A stretch of 64,000 nucleotides of DNA from Benincasa hispida (taxonomy: Eukaryota; Streptophyta; Magnoliopsida; Cucurbitales; Cucurbitaceae). The translations under genes were made by a program, and so were the position numbers. Of this stretch, positions 9,412 through 21,425 are shown piece by piece; position 1 is the stretch's first letter; each line of letters starts with the position of its first letter. A model generated the notes under the pieces. The model worked only from the letters and a program-made list of their open reading frames with translations. It was not told the origin of the DNA and made no database searches. Location of the stretch: NCBI RefSeq assembly GCF_009727055.1, contig NC_052349.1, positions 44,831,482 through 44,895,481 of the forward strand. Direction: 5' to 3'.

Positions 9412-11114
9412 TGTAACACTTTTGGGATGTATGATATTAAGTGCTAATAATGATGCGATACTACTTCTATTTATGCGTTAATTATGGGTGTTCACGTAGT
9501 ATGCCATGCGTGTCACAAGTTTCTTTACAATGGAACCAAGTGTAATTCTACCGCAAGTTTCTCGGTGTGATCCGAGGTCGAACACGGGAAAGTGGTTTTG
9601 GTTATTGCGGTATGTTCATGGTATATGCGACCAAGTTTTCAATCTTTTAAAAAAAGGAGTTTATACAAATATGTAAATTGCTGTAAAATAAAGGAAAGTA
9701 GTAAAAATGCGATAAAACATAAAAATACAATAAACCTAAGCTAGATGTTACAAAATACAGACTTCATGTACAAGATGCTAGGATTAAGGCTAGCTGTGAA
9801 GGTTGTGCAAAGACGTGGGATGTGGCGACAAGTCTTATGAAGAGAATAGAAAAAGAGAGACAAATAATACAAACAACGCAAGTTCTTAATTGGATTAAAG
9901 GTACAAATGTAATGAACGCAAGGTTGCTTCCATGTCTGGAAGTACTACTCTCTTTAGTTAACGCACTCTTCTGACCTTCTCTTGATAGATCAGAATGACA
10001 TCTTCACTTCTGCTCTCACAGGTGAAGATGTCGTCTAGCATGCCTTAGCTAAACGTATTTTATAACTTTAATACAGATTAAGTTCTTAGTGATTCATATT
10101 ACTCATCAGGAAATTAAGAAGACATCATGAAGAAAGTGACTAATGGGTGAACGAAAATAGACAGAAAATAGTAAATGGAATCTATCAAAACATTTAATAT
10201 TTCTAATAAGCATTTGATACATGATGTGTGAATGAAGAGATAAAGAAAATATGGAATATAATGAAAGAGAGATATAACAGATACAAATAAGTGCCAATGT
10301 CTTGGAACAGATTCGATGGAGATTTACTTGTCGGATAGGATGGTTTCGATGGCAGGAAGAGCTTCCCTCTCAGGCTTGCTCCACTGGTAGCAGGGGTCTT
10401 TGCACAGAGCTTCGATCAGGTATATGGCAGGTCGGATCTGAGATTCACCTCTCGGCCTTATCTCATTCTCTTCCTGGATTTCTTCTCTTCAGCACTCAGC
10501 TCAGCCTTTTCTCTCTAAAATCTTACAGCACTTAGCCCCGTATCAAATAGCATACTTTTTCTCTGAAATCAATGGGGTATTTATAGGTGCAGATCTTTGG
10601 CTCCAACCTTGTGGTCCCCACTTGATTGTTATGGTAATTCCAAAGATGGAGGGATATTATTCCTTTTGTTATGCAATCAGACCATCAATTATGCACAACT
10701 GTTAGTTGTACACTTGTCTCAATCTCCCCCTCTTGCATTGATCAGTTGCATCTTTCAATCATAGGTTCGCATGCGGTGTTTTTTTATTACCCCAAGCGGT
10801 TGAAGCATAGCTCTGGACCGACTTTCGCATTGCGGTAATCGTCTCTTCATGGTTGATCGATGGGCGCAATGTGATAGAGATACGTTCATTAGTCTCTCAT
10901 GAGCCTTGAGCGCAAGCGGTGACTTGGTCTCCTACAAAACAGAGTAAACTTCAGCTCGTCTTCCATCTTTTTGGCGTTAGTGGGTGTAATTGCAAACATT
11001 TATAATTATTGTCAGACTAGGCTAATTTTCATACAATTGGCGCATAATTACTAATTTTTTGCCGCAATATCTAGATAAGGTGGCATAAATAACTTGTATT
11101 TCTACAAGTTAACA
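9412..11114 (-). repeat. 5' LTR of Ath-2 (LTR family B)
   Basis: A 1703-bp LTR. In its own orientation it begins TGTTAACTTGTAGAAATACA at 11114 and ends AAGTGTTACA at 9412. The same LTR family occurs as a solo copy at 51952-53745, and aligning the two defines both ends. The start forms a hairpin. A TATA box lies at 10578-10585 on the minus strand. The segment has many small frames, none supported as a gene. Confidence 0.88.
10578..10585 (-). promoter_or_regulatory. TATA box in the Ath-2 LTR
   Basis: The minus strand reads CTATAAATACCCCAT. The solo copy of this LTR has the identical element at 52491-52498 on the plus strand. Confidence 0.65.
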
Positions 11115-12397
11115 ATGCGATAATGTTTATAGAGCTTATTCCTAAGTCTCTACTTCTTACCTATGTGATGGTGCAAGATGTATACAAGGACAAGGTGACC
11201 GCATACAATCACAACCTATCTCTACGGTGCATGTGATGCGTTAATAGCAAACAGAGCTTATTCCTAAGCTTCTATCTCTTGATTATGCATTTCTAATCTA
11301 ACTCTCCCGAGCCTAGATTCTAATCAGACTTTTTTAAGCCTAGATTCTATCCTTAGACTACCCTCTTGAGTATCTCTAATGGACGAATGACGCATACATA
11401 ATACAAGATAATCGTATAGAATGAAGATCCCAGGTTATGCTAGCTGAGTACTTCTCAACCCATTCGACAGATTTAGCTAATCATGTGTATTGTACAGAGA
11501 GTGAACAGATATAAAGATGCAATTTCCATTTATATAAATAAGTTCAGAGTACAAAATGACAATGGAAATAAGAGTAGAGAGACTGGTAGCAATTCCTTGC
11601 TTCCCAAGGCTTTTACATTGTGTTATCTTTATTCGGCCCAATAGATGTTCTTGCTTCCGCAAGAGTCGACCCTCTCTCTGGTTTCAACGCTTCTGACACT
11701 CTTCCAAGTTCACTAGAACGATCTCCCGGTATAATCTCCCTTCACTCACTTCCGCCTTCTAAGTAAAAGAAAACTATGAACAAGGCTACTTCTATCTATA
11801 GGAAAATTATCTAACTGAACGAACTAACTAACTGAACGAACTTCTTCAGTGAAGGTGGCCTTCGGTATTTATAGAGCTTGGGGGTGAAAGGCTTCTTCTC
11901 TCTTATGATTTCACTGATGGGATGGCATTAATTCTCTGTCTGATGCACCAAATATTTGTCACCGAAAAGTTGAGTGTACTTGCTACAGTAGGTTGTTAAC
12001 GACTTGTCAACTTAATTTGGAATCGACGATCATCAACTTTCTGTCCCATCGTGATTTATTATGATTTTCACCCAGATGCGCCCACCATGATGTGTCGGCT
12101 TTTTGCGGCAACCTTCTTGAGCAGATATTGGCAAGCGCAAATGATCGCGTAGCCTTGCGTCAATGCAATCTCTTAATGCGCTCGGACGTTAATTTCTTTG
12201 GATCGCATTTCCGCCATGCGTCAATGCATTTTTTGCACAAAAATACATAAGTTAGTTATTTTAATGCGATAGACGCATGTGATCGCAATGTTGTGAACTT
12301 AATGCTTTTGGACGCAATATTGTATATTTTAATCATCGCAATCCTGCATTGTTTTATGACTTTGCGCTGTAATAACGTGCATTTCTGCCCGTTATCA
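11115..12397 (-). repeat. left LTR of Ath-3 (family A), interrupted by Ath-2
   Basis: It corresponds to about the last 1280 bp of the 1.65-1.68 kb family-A LTR (compare 57780-59028). In its own orientation it begins TGATAACGGGCAGAAATG at 12397. Its other end is left of the window beyond Ath-2. The adjacent CACCCCCAAATTT (12398-12410), read on the minus strand, is the polypurine tract AAATTTGGGGGTG, so this is a 3' LTR. Confidence 0.88.
11866..11873 (-). promoter_or_regulatory. TATA box in left family-A LTR
   Basis: The minus strand reads GCTCTATAAATACC. It is conserved at 18548, 26793 and 58506 in the other family-A LTRs. Confidence 0.6.
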
Positions 12398-13560
12398 CAC
12401 CCCCAAATTTAAACAATGCTTCTCCTCAAGCATAAGCTAAAGATTTGTTTTAGAAAGTCGACCGCCTTCTCTTTCCTAGATTTCTCAAGGATGCCTTATT
12501 CAAATCCTATGCACCAAAATCTCCATAATTTTTATCCCAATTTAGGGACCGCAAGTTTAACCTTCAAAAAGACTTTACCAAATTTCAAGGCATCGCATGA
12601 TTTATTTCATAAAAAACTTTTTCACTGAGGTATTCAAATGATTTTTTTTATCTGTGCATATTTTAGACATTTTTTTCTATAACCTTACGCTGATCCAAGT
12701 GCCTAGCCTTCGTTTTGGCTTGCCCCCACGTGTGTCATGCGGACATCCAACTACGAGCAAGGCGCTCTTTCTCAGTCTAAACTCATGCCTATTTGGTGGC
12801 GGAGTTGCGATAATTTATTTATGCATTGATCATGATTCCTACCTTCGTTTTAGCTTTCCCCCACGTATGTCATGCGGACATCCAACTACAAGTAGGATCC
12901 AATCGCAACATTATGAAATTTTTTTGTAAGGCTAAAAATAGCAAGGTCGAAAAATGAATACCGCACCCCCAAATTTAAAATGTGGCAATGTCCTCAATTC
13001 TAAAAGGTTGAAAGAAATCACGCGATGCTCTTAAGAAATTTCATAAAGGGTCAATTTGAAAGAAAGCTAGCAGACCACTAACTTCTAGAAATATTTCATG
13101 AGGTGACTGTCCTAAAATTAAGTTGACTCTAGTATATACGAAAAAAATAGAGGCATGCATTTCATCATTGAAATCATAATTGGCAAAGAGAAATCATGCG
13201 GTAACTTACTAAATTAATCAATGTTAAATGATTGCGCCAACTAAAGAGGATGCGATGCTACAATGATCAAAGTTAAAATGCGATGCGATAGTGCAAAATT
13301 TGGAATAAAAAAAGGCAAGGAAAGATTGTGAACGCTGTCGTCCACATTATTTGTGAACGCATCCTGCTTTGCGGCGAACTGCTCTCTTCGATTGCAATGA
13401 CGAAATAAAGTAGTTGTGTCTTTCATGTAGCGCCTCCGCAATCATTCACCTTGATCGTTTGCAAAGAAAACATTGAGAGGGTCAAATAATAACAGAGTTC
13501 GCAAGATCGTTTACTACGATCGTTCAACACAATCACATTTTTCTTTAAGCAAAGCAAATA
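12398..13560 (-). other. 3' non-coding region of left Ath-3 unit
   Basis: It starts with the polypurine tract (12398-12410 on the minus strand). It has no coding capacity. It holds two direct copies of a motif of about 50 bases (12707-12756 and 12842-12892, with CATGCGGACATCCAAC in both) that recur in the right unit at 19403 and 19540. The part beyond 13240 matches 19900-20100. Confidence 0.7.
12707..12892 (-). repeat. paired 50-base motif in Athila 3' non-coding region
   Basis: Two direct copies, 135 bases apart, carry the core CATGCGGACATCCAAC and the GC-rich block GCCCCCACGTGTGTC or a close variant. Conservation in both units of the array at nearly the same spacing suggests it predates the array. 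Confidence 0.75.
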
Positions 13561-14660
13561 TATTCCTAAGTCTCTACTTCTTGCCTATGCGATGATGCAA
13601 GATGCACACAAGGACAAGATGACCGCATACAATCATAACCTATCTCTAGGGTGCATGCTATGTGTTGATAGCAAACAGAGCTTATTCTTAAGCTTCTATC
13701 TCTTGATTATGTGTTTCTAATCTGACTCTTCCGAGCCTAGATTCTAATATGACTTTTCCAAGCCTAGATTCTATCCTTAGACTACCCTCTCGAGTATCTC
13801 TAATGGACGAATGACGCATACATAATACAAGATAATCGCATAGAATGAAGATCCCAAGTTATGCTAGCTAAGTACTTCTCAACCCATTCGACAGATTTAG
13901 CTACTCATGCATATTGTACAGAGAGTGAACAGATATAAAGATGCAATTTTCATTTATATAAATAAGTTCAGAGTACAAAATGACAATAGAAATAAGAGTA
14001 GAGAGCCTGGTAGCAATTCCTTGCTTCCCAAGGCTGTCACACTGTGTTATCTCTATTTGGCCCAAAAGATGTTCTTGCTTCCGCAAGAGTCGGCCCTCTC
14101 TCTGGTTTCGACGCTTCCGACACTGTTCCAAGTTCACCGGAACGATCTCTTGGTATAATCTCCCTTCACTCGCTTCTGCCTTCTAAGTAAAAGAAAACTA
14201 TGAACAAGGCTACTTTTATCTATAGGGAAAATTATGAACATGCGTCCTAGAATTAGAAGCATCGCATTTGCATTGGAAAATGACTTGTTGTGCATGGTTG
14301 TAGCATCATCGCATAATTTGACGCATTCCTAAGTAACGCTAGCTAAAGACCTTCTCAACCCGTTCATTTGCATACTCAGTGCATCTATCACACAATTGAT
14401 TTTTCTAAAATCCGCCGTATTTTTTTTTTTTATTTTTTTTATCATCGCAAACAACAACCTTAAAACCTATTTATTTATTTGGTTACCACAAAGTTTTCCT
14501 AAAAATTACCAACGCAACCTATTTTCCCAAGTCCCTAAGTTCGACCCTGGACTTACCAGGAAACTCAGTGGGGTTTACACTTGGATTCCGCTGAGGAAAA
14601 TTATGTGCTCAATGCAATCTCATCATCGTATATCATCCATAATTCCACATCATAAAATCA
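13561..14660. repeat. two family-A LTR fragments joined in opposite orientation
   Basis: 13561-14234 matches the middle of the family-A LTR in the usual minus orientation (compare 57795-58470). From 14236 the sequence is the reverse complement of the start of the same LTR (compare 57351-57770), ending near 14660 a few bases short of the LTR terminus. The LTR arm has therefore been inverted and placed next to the wrong end. It interrupts the left Ath-3 unit, where RT and integrase should be. Small frames on both strands here are LTR sequence, not genes. Confidence 0.8.
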
Positions 14661-15380
14661 AGAACCACTATGTAATCATATTTTCTCTTGATTGTTTGAC
14701 AAACTAATTGGGATTTTATGATTGAATGCTTAAGAGATTAGCTTGTAATATGTGACATTAAATTATAAGTTGGTTTCTAGGAAGCAAAAGGTTAGATAGG
14801 CTTGCAACTTGTTGTTTATAATGAATAGTATTGTTCCTATTGACCTAGGGGAAACTATATTGAATGTTTGGTTAGACGTTGGAAACTAAATATTCATCCT
14901 AGCATAAGCCCTAGAGCTTAATGTGGTTAGGTAAATATGTTTAGTATGGACTCATATAGCATGTTTAACTAATTAGGTTGGTTGGATATCCAATCAACTG
15001 AGCTAGGCATAATTAAGAACCACAAGATTGCATTCGAATAATTTGATGAACAAGATTACATTGAATCATTTCAATATTCGTCCTCTAAACTTGAACATCT
15101 CGATTGATTGCATTTCTATCTTTTATTTTCTTGCATTTTATTTCTTTTTATGCAATTCCTATTCCAATCCACACCAACCACCCTTCCCCTCATTTTACCA
15201 CTTTAACTAAAAATAAGCTTCAATGAACTAATCCTTCGCGCTTACTTGTGGTTCGACCCCAAACTTGCCACTTGTACTACAAGTTAGTATAAGTAGTTCG
15301 TTCAGTGAATTATAAATATTATTTGATTAGCGATCTTTTGGGAGCAACACCAAAAAGATTTCATTTGTTAGTGTCGAAAA
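14661..15380 (+). repeat. probable LTR end of another gypsy-type element (fragment)
   Basis: This AT-rich segment of unknown origin is unlike its neighbours. Its right end has the wording typical of the R-U5 end of plant gypsy LTRs: GTGGTTCGACCCCAAACTTG at 15249-15268, a 'ccacttgtactacaagttag' stretch just after, then GATCTTTTGGGAGCAACACC near 15331. If so it is a plus-strand LTR remnant. Protease sequence of Ath-3 starts abruptly near 15380. No full boundaries or target duplication are seen. Confidence 0.4.
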
Positions 15381-17237
15381 ATTGGAGAGTCACGGAGGTA
15401 GGCATAAGTTGCCCCACATTTAATTGTCGAAAATTTGACAGCGCCATCAAATTTATGTTGACCCCCAAGTCACACAGGGCTTGCCTAATATAGAGTCCTC
15501 CTATGGAGCAAGGAATAATGAAACTCCCAGGATCGCTCATCTTCGATGGGATAATAGATTTGGAACTTTGCGTTAATGCCACCGTGGCAAATTTTCCAGC
15601 GCCTCTCTTCTTAGTTACCATGTCCTTCATAAACTTGGCATAGGCAGGCATTTCCTCAATCGCTTCACTGAAAGGAATATTAACATGTAATTGTTTTAAC
15701 ATAGACAGGAATCGTTGGTACTATATCACTTCGTTTTTCTTCTTCCTTAGTCTCTATGGGAAGGGTGGTAACTCAACTTTCACGGTTCCTGTTTCATTTG
15801 ACTTTGGTGTACCTCTTTCTTCTCCTTGCGTTATCGCAATCTCAAGCTCAGTTGCGATTGAAGTTGATTTATTCTGCTCCTCTTTTCTTCTTCCACAATC
15901 TTTCAACTGCGAAATGTCACAACCTGACATTGCTCCTTTCCTGATCCCCCTAGGTTGCATGGAAGCATGGTTGAACTTGGCAACGCCCCTTGCGGTCTAC
16001 TTTTTAGCTCATTCGCAATCTGGCCCATTTGCAATTCGAGGTTATGGATGGACACAGCCTGACATTGAAGCACTATCTCGTTTTTCTCTATATATTGCTT
16101 TAATAGGCTCTCGAGAGAAGAATATTGTCTTGGTTGTTGTGAGCTACTTGCTTTGTTCCTCTGTTGATCGTTGTTGCGTTGGAAGAATCATGGTGGCCCT
16201 TCTTTTTGCGCCACATATTGAAAATTTTGTGTTGGTTCTTCCAGGCAAAATTGAGGTGGTTTTTCCACTCGGGGTTGTAAGTGTTTGAAAAGGGATTATT
16301 CTTTACAAAATAGACAGACTGTGGATTTTGCGGGAAATCTTCTATCGCATGCCCATCACCGCAAGTCGTGCACCTTTCGGTGTTTTGACTTATTGCATTG
16401 ATTTGCCTACCTTGCGATGTTGGGCTGCTGATCGCCATTCTTTGAATCAAATCCATCATTGCAGTCATTTGGTTTTGTAATGAAGCAATGGCACTGTTAT
16501 TTGCGTCAGAATCTTTGAGTCTTAATCTCTAGTCACTCTCCTTCCAGTCTTCATGGTTCTTGGAGATGCGGTCCAGGATATTCTTCGCCTCATCGTAAGT
16601 TTTGTCAAGCAGACCAAACTAGCTGCTGCGCATTGGCAATGGTCCTGCGAAGCAGGATTCAATAGAAAATTTCCATTTGCAGGCAGTTTGGCACCCATTA
16701 TGCAGACAATCTCGGACCAACCTTTTAAACTCGCCCAAGCATCGTTGAGCGATTCGTCCATCTTTGTTCAAATTATATAAGTTTCCTTCGTCGTGCGTTC
16801 TCGTAGGTGGAAAATACTTCTTCATATACTTCTCCACACTTGCTCCCAAGAAGTAATCTCTCCTGGTTCGAGGGAATATGCCCATTTCCTAGCCTGATCA
16901 CAGAGAGAAAATGAGAACAATGTTAGTCGAACTTCTTCAGCAGAGATGTTTGGGACACAAAAGTATTACAGGTTTCAATAAAACTTCAGAGGTGGGCATA
17001 CTGATCCTCGCCACGCCTTCCTCCGAATTGACCTGCAGCCTAGATCATCTGCAGCATCACCGGTTTCATTTCAAATCTACTTCCATCTAAGGCAAGCCTC
17101 ATGATTCTCGGAGAGAAATCATAGAGATTTGGCGATGCATAGTCCCTAATGGGCCTATTGCGATCGTTTGCCAATAGAATCGGATTTTCCATGACATTGT
17201 TGTTGTTTAGCGCTCCATTTCCAGGCTGCTCCGCCAT
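15381..17237 (-). pseudogene. gag-protease of left Ath-3 unit (broken, pol missing)
   Basis: A near copy of 23640-25538. Gag starts at MAEQPGNG (17237), then RDYASPNLYDFSPRI (about 17155-17110), the Athila signature. A knuckle-like motif CTTCGDGHAIEDFPQNPQS is at 16375-16320. The linker has LKDCGRRKEEQ near 15900. The protease region at 15702-15381 has MLKQLHVNIPF and the active-site stretch CDLGVNINLM, where the usual Ala-Ser after DLG is Val-Asn. Frame changes near 17040, 16885, 16619 and 15754 inactivate it. The pol genes that should follow are absent and replaced by the rearranged LTR pieces. Confidence 0.85.
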
Positions 17238-17384
17238 CTCTTATTTTTCAGATTGTGGTTGTTGTTGGTAGTCTCTTAGTCTACTTTGAAATGTTCCCTC
17301 AATCTCTGGGTCGTAATTCACCAAAGATTAAGAGTTCTGCAAAGAAATCACAAAAATTAACGTTAATAACTATTTTGCCGAAGT

Positions 17385-17402
17385 CCCCGGCAATGGCGCA
17401 AA
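17385..17402 (-). promoter_or_regulatory. primer-binding site of left Ath-3 unit (tRNA-Asp)
   Basis: Matches the tRNA-Asp complement at 16 of 18 bases, six bases from the LTR start at 17409. Confidence 0.88.
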
Positions 17403-17408
17403 AAACTT

Positions 17409-19063
17409 GATGCGTTATTTTATTGAAAGGAAATATGGATGATATGCATTGATGGATTGTGTTGTGCACTCATGTTTCCCCAGCAGAATTCAAGTGTAAA
17501 TTTCCCTGAGTTTCCTGGTAAGTCCAGGGTCGAACACATAGACTTGTGAAAATAGTTACGTTGGTAATATTTATGAAAACTTTGTGGTAACCAAGTAAAC
17601 AAATAAGTTTTCGGTGTGTTGTTGCGTTGATAAAAAAAACGAGTAAATACAAGCGGCGGATTTGAGAAAGATAGTTGCGTTGATAGATGCAATGAGTATG
17701 CGATGAACGGGTTGAGAAGGTCTTTTAGCAAGCGTTACTCGGGAATGCGTCAAACCTTGCGATCATGTTACAACCTTGCACAGCAAGTCATTTCCCAATG
17801 TAAATGCGATGCTCCTAAGTCTAGGACGCGTGTGTTGAATGCAAAATGTCCATAGAGCTTATCCTTAAGTCTCTACTCTTGTCCTATGCGATGATACAAA
17901 ATGAATGAAAGCAAGGTGACCGCATACAATTATACCTTATTGCTAAGATGCATGCGATGCGTTAATAACAAATAGTGTTCATTCCTAAACGTTTCTCTCT
18001 CGTCTATGCATTCTAATCTTGTTCTTCCAAACCTAGATTCTGACCTCACCTTCCCAAGTCTAGATCCTGTCTTTAGACTACCCTCCCGAGTATCTCTAAT
18101 AGACGAATGAAGCACACATAAACAAGATAATCACAAAGATGAATATTCCCCCGTTATGCTAGCTAATTACTTTTCAACCCATTCAACTAATTTACCTACC
18201 CATGCATAAATAACAGAGAGTGAACAGATATAGAGAAAGACATTCCATTCTTATAACTAAATTGAGTACAAAATGACAATGGAAAGTAAAGGTAGAAAGC
18301 CTGGTAGTAATTCCTTGCTGACTGAGGCTTTTTACACTGAATCTCTATTCTGATCTATAAATGTTCCCGCTTCTGTAGGCATTGGCTCTCTCTCTGTCTT
18401 GGAGCTTCCGGTGCTTTCCCAAGCTTACCTGCACATCTTCTTCCTCGCATCTGCCTTAAAATGAAATAAAACTATGGACAGAGGCGTGAACTTGTAAAGT
18501 GATGAAGTAATCGACTTCTTAACCCCTTCTCTGAAGAATGCCCTTGGTATTTATAGAGCATCCATGGTGAAAGCGGCTTCCCTCTCCCGGTTGTACAGAT
18601 GGAATAGCTTTAATTCTTGACTGACGCGCCGGATAATTGTCACCCATAATGTTGAATGTACTTTATGACCGTTATCTGCTATCAACTTAGTTTGGATCCG
18701 ATTGCTGTCAGCTTTCTGTCCCATCGCTCTTAATTATCCTTTCACCTAGATGCTCCCACCATGTTGTGCTGACCAAGTTGCAGTGATTCTTCTTGGGCGA
18801 ATGTTTGCGAGCACGATCAATGCAAAGTCTTGCGGTGAAGTTGCGCTCGACCAATGTATTCCTATGATCGCAATCTCTGCATCGCGTTAACGCATATTCT
18901 AACAGAAATGTAAAGTTCAAGTGCTTTAATGCGTTGGACACATGTGTCTGCAATATTATAGAATTTATGCTTAATGGACGCAATTTAATCATATTTCATC
19001 AACGCAATCCAACATTGTTTAAGAACTTAGTACTATGATAACGTGCATTTCTGCCCGTTATCA
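17409..19063 (-). repeat. middle LTR of Ath-3 (family A)
   Basis: A 1655-bp LTR with TG...CA ends, reading TGATAACGGGCAGAAATG from 19063 and ending AACGCATCA at 17409. It is simultaneously the 5' LTR of the left unit (primer site at 17385-17402) and the 3' LTR of the right unit (polypurine tract at 19064-19076). A TATA box is at 18548-18555. Confidence 0.92.
18548..18555 (-). promoter_or_regulatory. TATA box in middle family-A LTR
   Basis: The minus strand reads CTCTATAAATACC, conserved in all family-A copies. Confidence 0.6.
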
Positions 19064-20200
19064 CACCCTCAAATTTAAACAATGCTTGTCCTCAAGCATA
19101 AGCTAAAGATTCTTTTAGCAAGTCAACCGCAAAGTTCTTTTCCTAGATTTCTCAAGAATACTTCGTTCAAATCCTATATGCCAAAACTTCCTTAAGTCTT
19201 ATTCCTCTGTTCCTAAAATATTTCTAAGACTTAGGGATTGCAAGCTTAACTCTCAAAAAGACTTTACTAAATTCTGGAACTTCGCATAATTTATTTCAAA
19301 AAAAGAAAATTTCCTCTGGGGTGTCAAATGATGTATCCTTGTATAAAAATTTTCTTTATTGTTATTCTTTTTCTCTGACCTTGCGCTGATCTGAGTGCCT
19401 TGCCTTCATTTTGGCTTGCCCCCATGTGTGTCATGCGGACATCCAACTACAAGTAATGCACTCTTTCTCAGACTAAACTCATACCGATTTGGTAGTGGAA
19501 TTGGGGTCATTGATTTATGTGTTGATCCCTGGTGACTTGCTTTCGTTTTGGCTTGCCCCCACGTGTGTCATACGGGCATCCAACTACGGGTAAATGCCTT
19601 TCACAACTTAACTCTTATCAACATGGGTTTTCCATTGCGTTGATAGTGGAGTTGCTATTCTTAAAAATTGTTTTTTTTCTTTTTTTTTTTTTTTTAGAGA
19701 GCAAGCTCAAAAGTAAATATCTCACCCCCAAATTTAAAATGCAGCAAACTTCGAGAAATATATGATGAGGTGTCTATCGTAAGATTAAATTCACTCTGAT
19801 ATATACGAAAGACATAGAAGCATATTTTTCATCATTGAAATCATACTTGGCAAAGAACAACTTGCAGTAAACTACTAAAGTTATCTACTTGTTAAATGAT
19901 TGCGGTAGTCAAGGAGGATGCGGTGATAAAACTTTGAAAAGTAAAATGCAATGTGATAGCACAAAATTTGAAATAAAGATAAGGAAGAGTACACCCCCAA
20001 ATTTTGCGCTGTCGCCTGCATTGAGTATTGATGCATCCATCCTTGCGGTGATCTTTGCTTCTGTGGATTGCGGTGATGAAGTGAGATCATTTGCTTCTTC
20101 ACAATCCTGTGCCTTAATCCTTGTACGCAGTCAAAGAGAGGGTCAAATGATTTTCAAGCAAAACAACATGTTTTTTTTTTTTTTTTTTTGTGACGAAGAG
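19064..20200 (-). other. 3' non-coding region of right Ath-3 unit
   Basis: It begins with the polypurine tract. It contains the paired 50-base motif (19403-19453 and 19540-19590), a T-rich run near 19670-19695 and T19 at 20171-20189. No gene is seen. The absence of an env-like ORF differs from Ath-1. Confidence 0.7.
20171..20189 (-). repeat. homopolymer A19 (minus strand)
   Basis: A run of 19 T on the plus strand just downstream of the integrase end; length is likely uncertain in the assembly. Confidence 0.8.
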
Positions 20201-20690
20201 TTAAATTTTCAAGAGTTGAGTAAGGGATAGTTTGGGTTTTTCAACTTTGCGGAGGTTGTTCTTGCTGGAAACTCCTCCCAATATTGCTTGATCCCGTTGT
20301 CCATTAACTTTAAATGTTCGACTGCTGTCCTCGTGAATCAGTTCCACTGCACCATGTGGAAATACTTCTTTGATGATGAAGGGAGCCGGACCCGTGAATT
20401 TTAGTTTTCCTAGAAGGAGCCCGCAATCTCGAATTGAAAGAGAAGAACTTCTGCCTATTTTGAGTTTATAATGCATGCGTTTATCATGCCAACAACTTGT
20501 GCGCTCCTTTAAAAATATCTTCGGCATTCTCATATGCATTGACCCTCCATTCTACCAACTCGACCAGCTGCAGTTTCGTGCTTACACCCTACTTTCTTTA
20601 AATCAAAAATTCACGTTTCTTGACCGCCCACAATGCTTTATACTCCAGCTTCAGAGGCAAATGGCACGCCTTGCAAATACCAGCGCATGT
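20201..20690 (-). pseudogene. right Ath-3 integrase, 3' part up to the gap
   Basis: Next to the gap (20690-20600) the minus strand gives the conserved end of the integrase core, KACHLPLKLEYKALWAVK. The C-terminal domain follows in another frame at 20539-20201 with TGPAPFIIKEVFPHGAVEL and FKVNGQR, like the end of Ath-1 integrase. The catalytic core lies in the unsequenced gap. The frame change at about 20600 marks it as broken. Confidence 0.8.
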
Positions 20691-21425
20691 NNNNNNNNNN
20701 NNNNNNNNNNNNNNNNNNNNNNNNNNNNNNNNNNNNNNNNNNNNNNNNNNNNNNNNNNNNNNNNNNNNNNNNNNNNNNNNNNNNNNNNNNNNNNNNNNNN
20801 NNNNNNNNNNNNNNNNNNNNNNNNNNNNNNNNNNNNNNNNNNNNNNNNNNNNNNNNNNNNNNNNNNNNNNNNNNNNNNNNNNNNNNNNNNNNNNNNNNNN
20901 NNNNNNNNNNNNNNNNNNNNNNNNNNNNNNNNNNNNNNNNNNNNNNNNNNNNNNNNNNNNNNNNNNNNNNNNNNNNNNNNNNNNNNNNNNNNNNNNNNNN
21001 NNNNNNNNNNNNNNNNNNNNNNNNNNNNNNNNNNNNNNNNNNNNNNNNNNNNNNNNNNNNNNNNNNNNNNNNNNNNNNNNNNNNNNNNNNNNNNNNNNNN
21101 NNNNNNNNNNNNNNNNNNNNNNNNNNNNNNNNNNNNNNNNNNNNNNNNNNNNNNNNNNNNNNNNNNNNNNNNNNNNNNNNNNNNNNNNNNNNNNNNNNNN
21201 NNNNNNNNNNNNNNNNNNNNNNNNNNNNNNNNNNNNNNNNNNNNNNNNNNNNNNNNNNNNNNNNNNNNNNNNNNNNNNNNNNNNNNNNNNNNNNNNNNNN
21301 NNNNNNNNNNNNNNNNNNNNNNNNNNNNNNNNNNNNNNNNNNNNNNNNNNNNNNNNNNNNNNNNNNNNNNNNNNNNNNNNNNNNNNNNNNNNNNNNNNNN
21401 NNNNNNNNNNNNNNNNNNNNNNNNN
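20691..21425. other. assembly gap (735 N)
   Basis: A run of 735 N, falling within the integrase core of the right Ath-3 unit. Open frames spanning it are artefacts of translating N. Confidence 0.99.

Larger units (their letters stand above)
7969..11114 (-). mobile_element. Ath-2: Athila-type retrotransposon (5' part)
   Basis: This contains the 5' LTR (9412-11114), the primer site and most of gag. It is inserted into an LTR of Ath-3: the sequence right of 11114 (ATGCG, probable target duplication at 11115-11119) picks up Ath-3 LTR sequence in mid-LTR. It is itself the target of Ath-1. Confidence 0.85.

Noticed and set aside
13901..14186. Frames on both strands with related copies at 11477-11662 and 58084-58419
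   Set aside because: The repetition is explained by the family-A LTR. Frame ends are not conserved between copies.
15756..16288. Plus-strand frames of 62 and 124 codons with hydrophobic stretches
   Set aside because: They are antisense to Athila gag-protease, which is supported by motifs and by the second copy.
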